A stretch of 64,000 nucleotides of DNA, taken from positions 1-64,000 of the forward strand of contig NZ_STGK01000003.1 of the NCBI RefSeq assembly GCF_004919105.1, read 5' to 3'. Below are positions 17,470 through 24,664 of the stretch, piece by piece. The stretch comes from Nocardioides sp. GY 10113. GTDB taxonomy: Bacteria; Actinomycetota; Actinomycetes; Propionibacteriales; Nocardioidaceae. A program made the translations under genes and the position numbers. The notes beneath the pieces are model-generated. The model worked only from the letters and a program-made list of their open reading frames with translations, did no database searches and was not told the DNA's origin. Numbering within the stretch: the stretch's first letter is position 1; every line of letters starts with the position of its first letter.

Positions 17470-18162
17470 GTGCCCCGTCGTGCTGCCCCGATGTCGCCCG
17501 ATCAGCGCCGCGAGGCGCTGGTGAGGGCTACCCGGCCGCTGCTGCACGAGTACGGCCGCCAGGTGACCACCCGCCAGATCGCCGAGGCGGCCGGCGTCGC
17601 CGAGGGCACGATCTTCCGGGTCTTCGGCTCCAAGGACGAGCTGGTCGACGCCGCGATCGTCGCCTGCTTCGAGCCGACCGAGCTGCTGCGCCGGCTCGAG
17701 GAGATCGATGCCGGCGTGCCGCTGCGCGAGCGGCTGCACCGGGTGGTCGCGGTGCTCCAGCAGCGCTACCTCGCCATCTTCCACCTGATGCGGGCGCTCG
17801 GCGCCGTGGCGCCGCCGCGCCACCTGCACGACGACCCGACGCTGGCCGAGGGCCAGGCCGAGGTGTCGGCCAGGCTGCTGGCACTGATCGAGCCCGACGC
17901 GGACCACCTGCGCCGTACGCCGGAGGAGGTGCTGCACCTGCTCCGGCTGCTCACCTTCGCCGGCTCCCACGCCGAGATCGCCGACGGCCGGCTGCTCACC
18001 CCCGAGCAGATCGTCGACACCGTGCTCGACGGCGTGCTGCGCCCCGATGCCCCCGATGCCCCCGACGCCCCCGAAGCCGCCGAGGCGACCCACGACGACG
18101 GCGGACCCGACGGCGACGGCGGACCCGACGGCGACGCCGTACCGAACGAGAAGGACCGCTGA
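17470..18162 (+). CDS. TetR family repressor of the adjacent ABC exporter
   Basis: A 230-residue TetR protein. The HTH is at about residues 30-55 (TRQIAEAAGVAEGTIFRVFGSKDEL), followed by a helical ligand domain and a C-terminal low-complexity Asp/Pro/Gly tail (residues about 193-230) encoded by tandem GCCCCCGA- and GGCGGACCCGAC-type repeats. The start is GTG 17470, placed 7 nt after TAGACT; an earlier in-frame GTG inside the operator is less likely. Its stop overlaps the first ABC gene by 1 bp (TGATG), so repressor and pump are one transcript. Confidence 0.85.
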   Translation: MPRRAAPMSPDQRREALVRATRPLLHEYGRQVTTRQIAEAAGVAEGTIFRVFGSKDELVDAAIVACFEPTELLRRLEEIDAGVPLRERLHRVVAVLQQRYLAIFHLMRALGAVAPPRHLHDDPTLAEGQAEVSARLLALIEPDADHLRRTPEEVLHLLRLLTFAGSHAEIADGRLLTPEQIVDTVLDGVLRPDAPDAPDAPEAAEATHDDGGPDGDGGPDGDAVPNEKDR

Positions 18163-19898
18163 TGCTCCTCCGCCTGATGCGCACCCACCTGCGCCCCTAC
18201 CGGACCTGGTTGGTCGCCATCGTGGCGCTCCAGTTCACCGCCACCGTGGCGATGCTGTTCCTGCCCAGCCTCAACGCCGACATCATCGACAAGGGCGTGG
18301 TCCCCGGCGACACCGGCTACGTGATCCGGCACGGCGGGGTCATGCTGCTGGTCTCGATGGTCCAGGCGGCCTGCTCGATCACCGCCGCCTGGTTCGCCGC
18401 GCGCACCGCGATGGCCTTCGGCCGCGACCTGCGGGCCGCGGTCTTCGGGCGCGTCGGCGGCTTCTCCGGCCGCGAGGTGATGTCGTACGGCGCGCCGTCG
18501 CTGATCACCCGCGCCACCAACGACGTCCAGCAGGTCCAGATGGTGACGCTGATGACCTGCACCATGGCGGTGACCATCCCGATCATGATGGTCGGCGGCA
18601 TCATCATGGCGATGCGGGAGGACTTCGGCCTCTCCTGGCTGATCGTCGCCGTGGTCCCGGTGCTCTTCGTCGCGATCGGCCTCGTGGTGACCCAGATGGT
18701 GCCCAGCTTCCGGCTGGTGCAGACCCGGTTGGACGGGGTGAACCGGATCCTGCGCGAGCAGATCACCGGCATCCGCGTGGTCCGCGCCTTCGTCCGCGAG
18801 CCGCTGGAGTCGCGCCGCTTCGCCGAGGCGAACGACGGGCTGACCGAGGTCTCGCTGCGCGCCGGCCGCTGGATGGCGACGATGTTCCCGCTGGTGATGC
18901 TGATCGCCAACGTGGCCAGCATCGGCGTGATCTGGTTCGGCGCCCACCGGATCGAGGCGGGCCAGATGGAGGTCGGCGCGCTGACCGCCTTCCTCTCCTA
19001 CCTGATGCAGATCCTCATGTCGGTGATGATGGGGACGTTCCTGTTGATGATGATTCCGCGCTCCGCGGTCTGCGCCGACCGGATCGGCGAGGTGCTCGAC
19101 ACCGACACCAGCGTCACCGCGCCCGTCGCGCCGGTCACCACCCTGCCGTACGCCGGCCACCTCGACTTCGAGGGCGTCGAGCTCACCTACCCCGGCGCCG
19201 CGCAGCCGGTGCTGCGCGAGGTCACCTTCTCCGCGCGCCCCGGCCAGACGATCGCCGTGGTCGGCTCCACCGGCGCCGGCAAGACCACCCTGGTCAACCT
19301 GGTGCCGCGGCTGCTCGACGTGACCGCGGGCCGGGTCCTGGTCGACGGCGTGGACGTGCGCGACCTCGACGCCGAGGTGCTCTGGTCCCGGCTCGGCCTG
19401 GTCCCGCAGCGGGCGTTCCTGTTCTCCGGCACCGTCGCCTCCAACCTGCGCTACGGCAAGGCCGACGCGACCGACGAGGAGCTCTGGGAGGCGCTGGAGA
19501 TCGCCCAGGCGGCCGACTTCGTCCGGGAGATGCCGGGCGGCCTGGAGTCCCCGATCGCCCAGGGTGGCACCAACGTCTCCGGCGGCCAGCGCCAGCGCCT
19601 CGCGATCGCCCGCGCGCTGGTCCGGCGCCCGGAGATCTACCTGTTCGACGACGCCTTCTCCGCGCTCGACCTGGCCACCGACGCCCGGCTCCGCGCGGCG
19701 CTGGCCCCGGAGACACGGGAGGCCACGGTGGTGATCGTGGCGCAGCGGATCGCCACCATCCGCGACGCCGACGAGATCCTCGTCCTCGAGGACGGGCTCG
19801 TCGTCGGCCGCGGCACCCACGCCGAGCTGATGGCCGGCAATCCGACGTACCGGGAGATCGCCGCCAGTCAGGGCGTCGACGAGGAGGCCGTGGCATGA
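18162..19898 (+). CDS. ABC exporter half-transporter, degenerate-site subunit
   Basis: A 578-residue type IV exporter half: six transmembrane helices (residues about 15-310) and a C-terminal ATPase. Walker A GSTGAGKTTL (near 367), signature VSGGQRQRLAIARAL, and Walker B LFDDAFSALD, in which the catalytic Glu after the Walker B Asp is Asp. That is the pattern of the degenerate partner in heterodimeric exporters such as TM287/288 and BmrCD. It is translationally coupled to TetR and to the second half-transporter. Drug or lipid efflux is inferred from the TetR context. Confidence 0.88.
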   Translation: MLLRLMRTHLRPYRTWLVAIVALQFTATVAMLFLPSLNADIIDKGVVPGDTGYVIRHGGVMLLVSMVQAACSITAAWFAARTAMAFGRDLRAAVFGRVGGFSGREVMSYGAPSLITRATNDVQQVQMVTLMTCTMAVTIPIMMVGGIIMAMREDFGLSWLIVAVVPVLFVAIGLVVTQMVPSFRLVQTRLDGVNRILREQITGIRVVRAFVREPLESRRFAEANDGLTEVSLRAGRWMATMFPLVMLIANVASIGVIWFGAHRIEAGQMEVGALTAFLSYLMQILMSVMMGTFLLMMIPRSAVCADRIGEVLDTDTSVTAPVAPVTTLPYAGHLDFEGVELTYPGAAQPVLREVTFSARPGQTIAVVGSTGAGKTTLVNLVPRLLDVTAGRVLVDGVDVRDLDAEVLWSRLGLVPQRAFLFSGTVASNLRYGKADATDEELWEALEIAQAADFVREMPGGLESPIAQGGTNVSGGQRQRLAIARALVRRPEIYLFDDAFSALDLATDARLRAALAPETREATVVIVAQRIATIRDADEILVLEDGLVVGRGTHAELMAGNPTYREIAASQGVDEEAVA

Positions 19899-21898
19899 GC
19901 GGGGTCGCGACCACCGGCGGGGCGGCCGGCGGCGGCAAGCCCGCCGGCACCATGAAGGAGACCGAGCGGGTCGTCGCCGGCCCCGGTCCCGGCCGCGGCC
20001 CGATGGGCGGCGGGATGGTCGGCCAGAAGGCCAACGACTTCAAGGCCTCGACCCGGCGGCTGCTGCGCGGGATGACCCCCGAGCGGCCGCTGCTCGTCCT
20101 GGTCGGCCTGTTCGCCGTCGGCTCGGTGACGCTGATGGCGCTGGGTCCCAAGCTGCTCGGCCACGCCACCGACCTGGTCTTCAACGGCTTCATCGCCGGC
20201 AGGCTGCACAGCGCGCAGGTGACCCAGGAGCAGGCGATCGAGGCGGCCCGGGCCAGCGGGGACACCGGCCGCGCCGACATGCTCTCCGGCCTCGACCTCG
20301 GCGGCGCCACCGGCATCGACTTCGACGCCGTCGGCCACGCGCTGATGATCGTGCTCGCGGTCTACGTCGCCGGTTCGCTGCTGGCCTGGCTCCAGGGGCT
20401 GCTGGTCAACCGGATCGTGCAGCGCAGCGTGCGGCGGATGCGCGCCGACGTCGAGGACAAGGTGAACAGCCTGCCGCTGTCGTACTTCGACCGGCAGCCG
20501 CGCGGGGAGCTGCTCAGCCGCGTCACCAACGACATCGACAACGTCGCGCAGACCCTGCAGCAGACGATGAGCCAGCTGCTCACCTCGTTGATGACGGTGG
20601 TCGCGGTGCTGGCGATGATGTTCTGGATCAGCCCGCTGCTGGCGCTGATCGCGCTGGTCACCATCCCGCTGGCGATGCTGGTGACCGGGAAGATCATGAA
20701 GCGCTCGCAGGTCCAGTTCATCCAGCAGTGGCGCCAGACCGGCAAGATCAACGCCCACGTGGAGGAGGCGATCTCCGGCCACGCCCTGGTCTCGGTCTTC
20801 GGCCGTCGCGCCGAGGTGGAGCGGGAGTTCGCCGAGCAGAACGAGGGGCTCTACGACTCGTCGTGGCGGGCGCAGTTCGTCAGCGGCCTGATCATGCCGC
20901 TGATGATGCTGGTGGGGAACATCAACTACGTCCTGATCGCCGTCGTCGGCGGCCTGCGGGTCACCTCCGGCGCGCTGAGCATCGGCGACGTGCAGGCGTT
21001 CATCCAGTACTCGCGCCAGTTCACCCAGCCGCTGACCCAGGTCGCCTCGATGGTCAACCTGCTCCAGTCCGGCGTGGCCTCGGCCGAGCGCGTCTTCGAG
21101 CTGCTCGACGCCGAGGAGCAGGTGCCGGACCGCCCGGCGACCGAGCCGATCGGGGAGACCCGCGGCGAGGTGGCGTTCGAGGGCGTCTCCTTCTCCTACC
21201 GCGAGGACGAGCCGCTGATCACCGACCTGTCGCTGGTCGCCCGGCCCGGCCAGACGGTCGCCATCGTCGGCCCGACCGGCGCCGGCAAGACCACCCTGGT
21301 CAACCTGATCATGCGGTTCTACGAGCTCGACGCCGGCCGGATCACCCTCGACGGCGTGGACATCACCGAGATGACCCGCGCCGAGCTGCGCGGCCGGATC
21401 GGGATGGTGCTCCAGGACACCTGGCTGTTCGAGGGGACCATCGAGGAGAACATCCGCTACGGGCGCCCCGACGCGACCGACGAGGAGGTGCTCGCCGCCG
21501 CGCGGGCGACGTACGTCGACCGGTTCGTGCACTCGCTGCCCGAGGGGTACGCGACCCGCGTCGACGACGAGGGCTCCAACCTGTCGGCCGGCGAGCGGCA
21601 GCTGATCACCATCGCCCGGGCGTTCCTCGCGCAGCCGGCGCTGCTGATCCTGGACGAGGCGACCTCCTCGGTCGACACCCGCACCGAGGTGCTGGTGCAG
21701 CACGCGATGGCGGCGCTGCGCCGGGACCGGACCTCGTTCGTGATCGCGCACCGGCTCTCCACGATCCGCGACGCCGACCTGATCCTGGTGATGGAGGACG
21801 GCCGGATCGTGGAGCAGGGCGGTCACGCCGAGCTGCTCGCGGCCGGTGGGCCGTTCGCGCGGTTGCACGCGGCGCAGTTCGCGGCGGCGGTCTCCTAG
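19895..21898 (+). CDS. ABC exporter half-transporter, canonical-site subunit
   Basis: A 667-residue partner of the previous gene. It has a long, Gly/Lys-rich cytosolic N-terminus (about 60 residues), six transmembrane helices with an insertion between the first two (extracellular, about residues 105-150), and an ATPase with Walker A GPTGAGKTTL, signature LSAGERQLITIARAF and Walker B LLILDEATSSVD with the catalytic Glu intact. ATG 19895 overlaps the upstream stop by 4 bp. Together they should form one consensus and one degenerate ATP site. Confidence 0.9.
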   Translation: MSGVATTGGAAGGGKPAGTMKETERVVAGPGPGRGPMGGGMVGQKANDFKASTRRLLRGMTPERPLLVLVGLFAVGSVTLMALGPKLLGHATDLVFNGFIAGRLHSAQVTQEQAIEAARASGDTGRADMLSGLDLGGATGIDFDAVGHALMIVLAVYVAGSLLAWLQGLLVNRIVQRSVRRMRADVEDKVNSLPLSYFDRQPRGELLSRVTNDIDNVAQTLQQTMSQLLTSLMTVVAVLAMMFWISPLLALIALVTIPLAMLVTGKIMKRSQVQFIQQWRQTGKINAHVEEAISGHALVSVFGRRAEVEREFAEQNEGLYDSSWRAQFVSGLIMPLMMLVGNINYVLIAVVGGLRVTSGALSIGDVQAFIQYSRQFTQPLTQVASMVNLLQSGVASAERVFELLDAEEQVPDRPATEPIGETRGEVAFEGVSFSYREDEPLITDLSLVARPGQTVAIVGPTGAGKTTLVNLIMRFYELDAGRITLDGVDITEMTRAELRGRIGMVLQDTWLFEGTIEENIRYGRPDATDEEVLAAARATYVDRFVHSLPEGYATRVDDEGSNLSAGERQLITIARAFLAQPALLILDEATSSVDTRTEVLVQHAMAALRRDRTSFVIAHRLSTIRDADLILVMEDGRIVEQGGHAELLAAGGPFARLHAAQFAAAVS

Positions 21899-21938
21899 GG
21901 GGTAACACGCTGTTGCGGGCTCTGGTCGGTCGTTGGCG

Positions 21939-21972
21939 TCGGTAGGAGTCCGTTGCACCGGGCTCCTACCGA
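21939..21972 (+). terminator. Probable terminator hairpin of the ABC operon
   Basis: Ten-base arms TCGGTAGGAG and CTCCTACCGA pair perfectly around a 14-nt loop 40 bp after the exporter stop codon. No T-run follows, as is common for GC-rich actinobacteria. Confidence 0.5.
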
Positions 21973-21977
21973 CGTGG

Positions 21978-22048
21978 ACGGCGTGTTGCATCCCGGTACG
22001 GCGTGTTACATGCCACGGGCGGGCCGCCCCACGGACGGCGTGTCGCCT
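21978..22048. repeat. Three direct ACGGCGTGT repeats
   Basis: ACGGCGTGTTGCAT (21978), ACGGCGTGTTACAT (21998) and ACGGCGTGTCGCCT (22035) lie upstream of the leader promoter at 22074; an inverted partner GTAACACGC occurs at 21902. Possible regulator sites or a decayed repeat; nothing else codes here. Confidence 0.4.
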
Positions 22049-22073
22049 GCCCACGGCCACGACGGCAATCCCG

Positions 22074-22102
22074 TTGTCCCGGGCCGAGCTCCGATCTACG
22101 GT
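22074..22102 (+). promoter_or_regulatory. Promoter P1 of the efflux leader
   Basis: TTGTCC (22074-22079) and TACGGT (22097-22102) are separated by exactly 17 bp. Transcription would begin near 22108-22110, only a few bases before the extended Shine-Dalgarno of the upstream ORF. Confidence 0.6.
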
Positions 22103-22115
22103 TGTCGTACACGGG

Positions 22116-22129
22116 AAAGGAGGTGATCC
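22116..22129 (+). promoter_or_regulatory. Extended Shine-Dalgarno of the upstream ORF
   Basis: AAAGGAGGTGATCC is exactly complementary to the 3' end of 16S rRNA over 14 nt, far stronger than any other ribosome site in the window. It lies 5 nt before ATG 22135 (about 10 nt from the AGGAGG core). Confidence 0.8.
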
Positions 22130-22134
22130 GAGGA

Positions 22135-22173
22135 ATGAATTCCCATCGGACGCGTGAGGTGGCTGCCCGCTAG
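22135..22173 (+). CDS. 12-residue leader peptide (uORF) of the MFS efflux gene
   Basis: ATG to TAG encodes MNSHRTREVAAR. The exceptional Shine-Dalgarno, the short length and the position between promoter P1 and an intrinsic terminator mark it as a regulatory leader peptide rather than a functional protein. Its last codons (GTG GCT GCC) form one arm of a hairpin with bases 22173-22178 and can alternatively pair with 22233-22241, so ribosome position would alter the RNA fold ahead of the terminator. Basis: sequence and known logic of ribosome-mediated attenuation; the peptide itself was not recognised. Confidence 0.65.
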   Translation: MNSHRTREVAAR

Positions 22174-22312
22174 CAGCCCCCAGCAGTGCTGAGGAGGGGC
22201 GAGATCGTCCCTCGCGCTGTTGGCGAATCACCAGCAGCCACCCGACCCGCAGGCGAACCGGGAACGTCCCCCGGTGCGGTCCGCACGGACCACGCCTGCG
22301 GGTCGTCCTTTT
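22158..22312 (+). terminator. Attenuator: competing hairpins and intrinsic terminator
   Basis: Three mutually exclusive pairings are visible: GGCTGC/GCAGCC (22161-22166 / 22173-22178), GGTGGCTGC with GCAGCCACC about 75 nt downstream, and GCTGTTGG with CCAGCAGC, which uses the same downstream bases. They lead into a 12-bp stem (22244-22255 / 22293-22304) with an inner GGTCCG-CAC-GGACC hairpin, followed by GTCCTTTT (22305-22312). This is a bona fide terminator about 150 nt before the MFS start codon. Confidence 0.65.
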
Positions 22313-22355
22313 CCCGCGCGCCGACCCCTCGACGCCGTCTCACGCACCGGCGACC

Positions 22356-22389
22356 GTTGCGCATCGCAACCATCTCCCCATATGGTTGC
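22356..22389 (+). promoter_or_regulatory. Candidate promoter P2 covered by MarR-type palindromes
   Basis: GTTGCG-CAT-CGCAAC (22356-22370) overlaps GCAACCAT-N8-ATGGTTGC (22366-22389). A possible promoter, TTGCGC (22357-22362) with TATGGT (22381-22386) 18 bp apart, lies wholly within them. It is downstream of the attenuator and 70 bp before the MFS start; the MarR encoded downstream is the natural ligand, by inference. Confidence 0.55.
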
Positions 22390-22460
22390 ACCCATCAACC
22401 ATCTCGGGTGATCCCCGGGACGGCGCCCCAACGCTGCAACAGAGAAGAGAAGAAGGCCTG

Positions 22461-24155
22461 ATGACCGCCGCGGTCGAGGACAACGCCCCCATGTCGCACC
22501 GGGAGATCCTGGAGGCCCTGACCGGGCTGCTCCTCGGGATGTTCGTGGCGATGCTGTCCAGCACCGTCGTCAGCAACGCGCTGCCGCGGATCGTGACCGA
22601 CCTCGAGGGCAGCCAGACCGGCTACACCTGGGTGGTCGTCGCGACCCTGCTCACGATGACCGCGACCACCCCGATCTGGGGCAAGCTCGCCGACCTGTTC
22701 AGCAAGAAGGCGCTCGTCCAGACGGCGCTGGTGATCTTCTCCATCGGCTCGCTGGCCGCGGGCCTGGCGCCGAACATGGAGTTCCTGATCGGCGCCCGCG
22801 CCATCCAGGGCCTCGGCGTCGGCGGCATGACCGCCCTGGTCCAGGTCGTCATCGCCTCGATGGTGCCGCCGCGCGAGCGCGGCCGGTACAGCGGCTACAT
22901 CGGCGCCGTCTTCGCGGCCGCCACCGTCAGCGGTCCGCTGCTCGGCGGCCTGATCGTGGACAGCTTCATGGGCTGGCGGGGCTGCTTCTTCCTCGCCATC
23001 CCGCTCGCGGCGGCCGCCTTCGTCGTGCTGCAGCGGACGCTGCACCTGCCCGTGGTCAGGCGGGAGGTGAAGATCGACTACCTCGGCGCCACCCTGATCA
23101 TGGCCGGCGTCAGCTGCCTGCTGGTCTGGGTCAGCCTGGCCGGCAACCACTTCGACTGGGTCTCGGCGACCTCGGCCGCGCTCGTCCTCGTCGGCCTGGT
23201 CCTGATCGCCGCCGCGATCTGGGTCGAGGCCCGCGTCGCCTCCGAGCCGGTGATCCCGCTGCGACTGTTCCGCGACCGCACCACCACGCTGGCCACCGCC
23301 GCGTCGGCGACCGTCGGCGTGGCGATGTTCGCCTCGACGGTCTACCTCAGCCAGTACTTCCAGCTCGCCCGCGGGATGAGCCCCACCGAGGCCGGCCTGA
23401 TGTCGGTCGCCATGGTCGGTGGCCTGCTCGTCTCCAGCATCGTCAGCGGCCGGATCATCACCCGCACCGGTCGCTGGAAGCGGTGGCTGGTGGGCGGAAC
23501 CGCGACCGCGGTGGTCGGTCTCGCGCTGCTGGGCACCATCGACGCCGAGACCCCGCTGGTCGTGGTCGGCCTCTACATGGCCTGCGTCGGCGTCGGCATC
23601 GGTGCCTCGATGCAGAACCTGGTGCTCGCGGTGCAGAACAACACCGCTCCCGCCGACCTCGGCGCGGCCAGCTCGGTGGTGGCGTTCTTCCGCTCCATCG
23701 GTGGATCGGTCGGGGTCTCGGCGCTCGGCGCCCTGCTGGCCCACCAGGTCGCCGACGGTGTCCGCAACGGCGTGATCGCCCTGGCCCAGGCGGGTCAGAT
23801 CTCCACGGAGCAGCTGGCCGCGATGCAGCACTCCACCGGCGACATCCCGGACCTGGCCGACCTGCCGGCGCCGATCCGCGCGGTCTACGAGGCCTCCTTC
23901 GGCGACGCCATCGGGCACATCTTCACCGTGGCCGTGCCGTTCGCGATCCTCGCCTTCGTCTGCGTGCTCTTCATCAAGGAGGTGCCGTTGCGCACCACCA
24001 TGGGCCCGACGGTCCCCGAGTCCGAGATCGAGGCCGCCATGGTGGCCACCGGCGAGCCGGCCGACTGGCCCGCCTACCAGGAGGACGTGGAGCCCACCCC
24101 GGCATCCGCAGGCACCGGGGAGGGCCCGGCCGGCTCGGAGGCACGTCGTGACTGA
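22461..24155 (+). CDS. DHA2-family (14-TM) MFS drug exporter
   Basis: A 564-residue proton-coupled multidrug transporter. Fourteen hydrophobic segments can be counted. The DHA signature motif C-type stretch GAVFAAATVSGPLLGG is in helix 5, and WGKLADLFSKK (motif A, G-x-L-a-D) follows helix 2. The N-terminus is short and cytosolic; the C-terminus is a Pro/Glu-rich tail. AGAAGG sits 5 nt before ATG 22461. It has a long regulated leader and overlaps the MarR gene by 8 bp, pointing to inducible efflux of a toxic compound. Confidence 0.88.
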   Translation: MTAAVEDNAPMSHREILEALTGLLLGMFVAMLSSTVVSNALPRIVTDLEGSQTGYTWVVVATLLTMTATTPIWGKLADLFSKKALVQTALVIFSIGSLAAGLAPNMEFLIGARAIQGLGVGGMTALVQVVIASMVPPRERGRYSGYIGAVFAAATVSGPLLGGLIVDSFMGWRGCFFLAIPLAAAAFVVLQRTLHLPVVRREVKIDYLGATLIMAGVSCLLVWVSLAGNHFDWVSATSAALVLVGLVLIAAAIWVEARVASEPVIPLRLFRDRTTTLATAASATVGVAMFASTVYLSQYFQLARGMSPTEAGLMSVAMVGGLLVSSIVSGRIITRTGRWKRWLVGGTATAVVGLALLGTIDAETPLVVVGLYMACVGVGIGASMQNLVLAVQNNTAPADLGAASSVVAFFRSIGGSVGVSALGALLAHQVADGVRNGVIALAQAGQISTEQLAAMQHSTGDIPDLADLPAPIRAVYEASFGDAIGHIFTVAVPFAILAFVCVLFIKEVPLRTTMGPTVPESEIEAAMVATGEPADWPAYQEDVEPTPASAGTGEGPAGSEARRD

Positions 24156-24615
24156 CGCGAGGGACGCCCGGCGCGAGGAGCTGATGACCGCGCTCGAGGC
24201 CGAGGTCGGGGTGCTGCTGCGCCGCGCCCGCCGGGTGATCGCCGAGCGGTCCCGCGAGATCCACCCCGACCTACCGGGGCCCGCCTTCCTGATGCTCGGC
24301 TACATCCGCGAGCACGGCCCGGTCCGGGCGACGGCCGTCGGCTGCGCCTTCCACCTGGACAAGGCGACCATCAGTCGCCAGGTCCAACAGCTGGTCGAGC
24401 TCGGCCTGGTCGACCGGCGCCCGGATCCCGAGGACGGCCGGGCCACGCTCCTCACCGTCACGGACGAGGCGGACCGGCGGCTGCGCGCGGTCAACGACGA
24501 CCGGCGCAAGCGGCTCGGCGAGCGGCTCGACGAGTGGTCCGTCGACGAGCTGGCCGACTTCGTCGACCGGCTCGGGCGCTACAACGCGCTGCTGTCGCCG
24601 GACCAGGAGTCCTGA
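24148..24615 (+). CDS. MarR family regulator coupled to the MFS exporter
   Basis: A 155-residue winged-helix protein with the MarR core: FLMLGYIREHGPVRATAVGC, FHLDKATISRQVQQLVELGLV (recognition helix about residues 65-80) and the wing DRRPDPEDGRATLLTVTDE. GTG 24148 overlaps the MFS stop by 8 bp. Its likely site is the palindrome pair at 22356-22389, giving feedback control of the exporter. Inducer unknown. Confidence 0.85.
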   Translation: MTDARDARREELMTALEAEVGVLLRRARRVIAERSREIHPDLPGPAFLMLGYIREHGPVRATAVGCAFHLDKATISRQVQQLVELGLVDRRPDPEDGRATLLTVTDEADRRLRAVNDDRRKRLGERLDEWSVDELADFVDRLGRYNALLSPDQES

Positions 24616-24619
24616 GCCC

Positions 24620-24643
24620 CCCCGGGCGTCCCGGCGCCCGGGG
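24620..24643. terminator. Bidirectional hairpin between convergent genes
   Basis: CCCCGGGCG pairs with CGCCCGGGG around TCCCGG, lying in the 49-bp gap between the MarR stop and the alpha-glucosidase stop. Confidence 0.6.
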
Positions 24644-24664
24644 AGCTCGCGACCCAGTCCGGTG

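Noticed and set aside
22186..22461. Protein-coding frame across the efflux leader (about 91 codons)
   Set aside because: It crosses the terminator and palindromes with no family motif; the 12-codon ORF has the only strong ribosome site.
24148..24155. Frameshift or fusion between the MFS exporter and MarR
   Set aside because: An 8-bp overlap with a proper GTG start and normal MarR N-terminus explains it as coupled genes.
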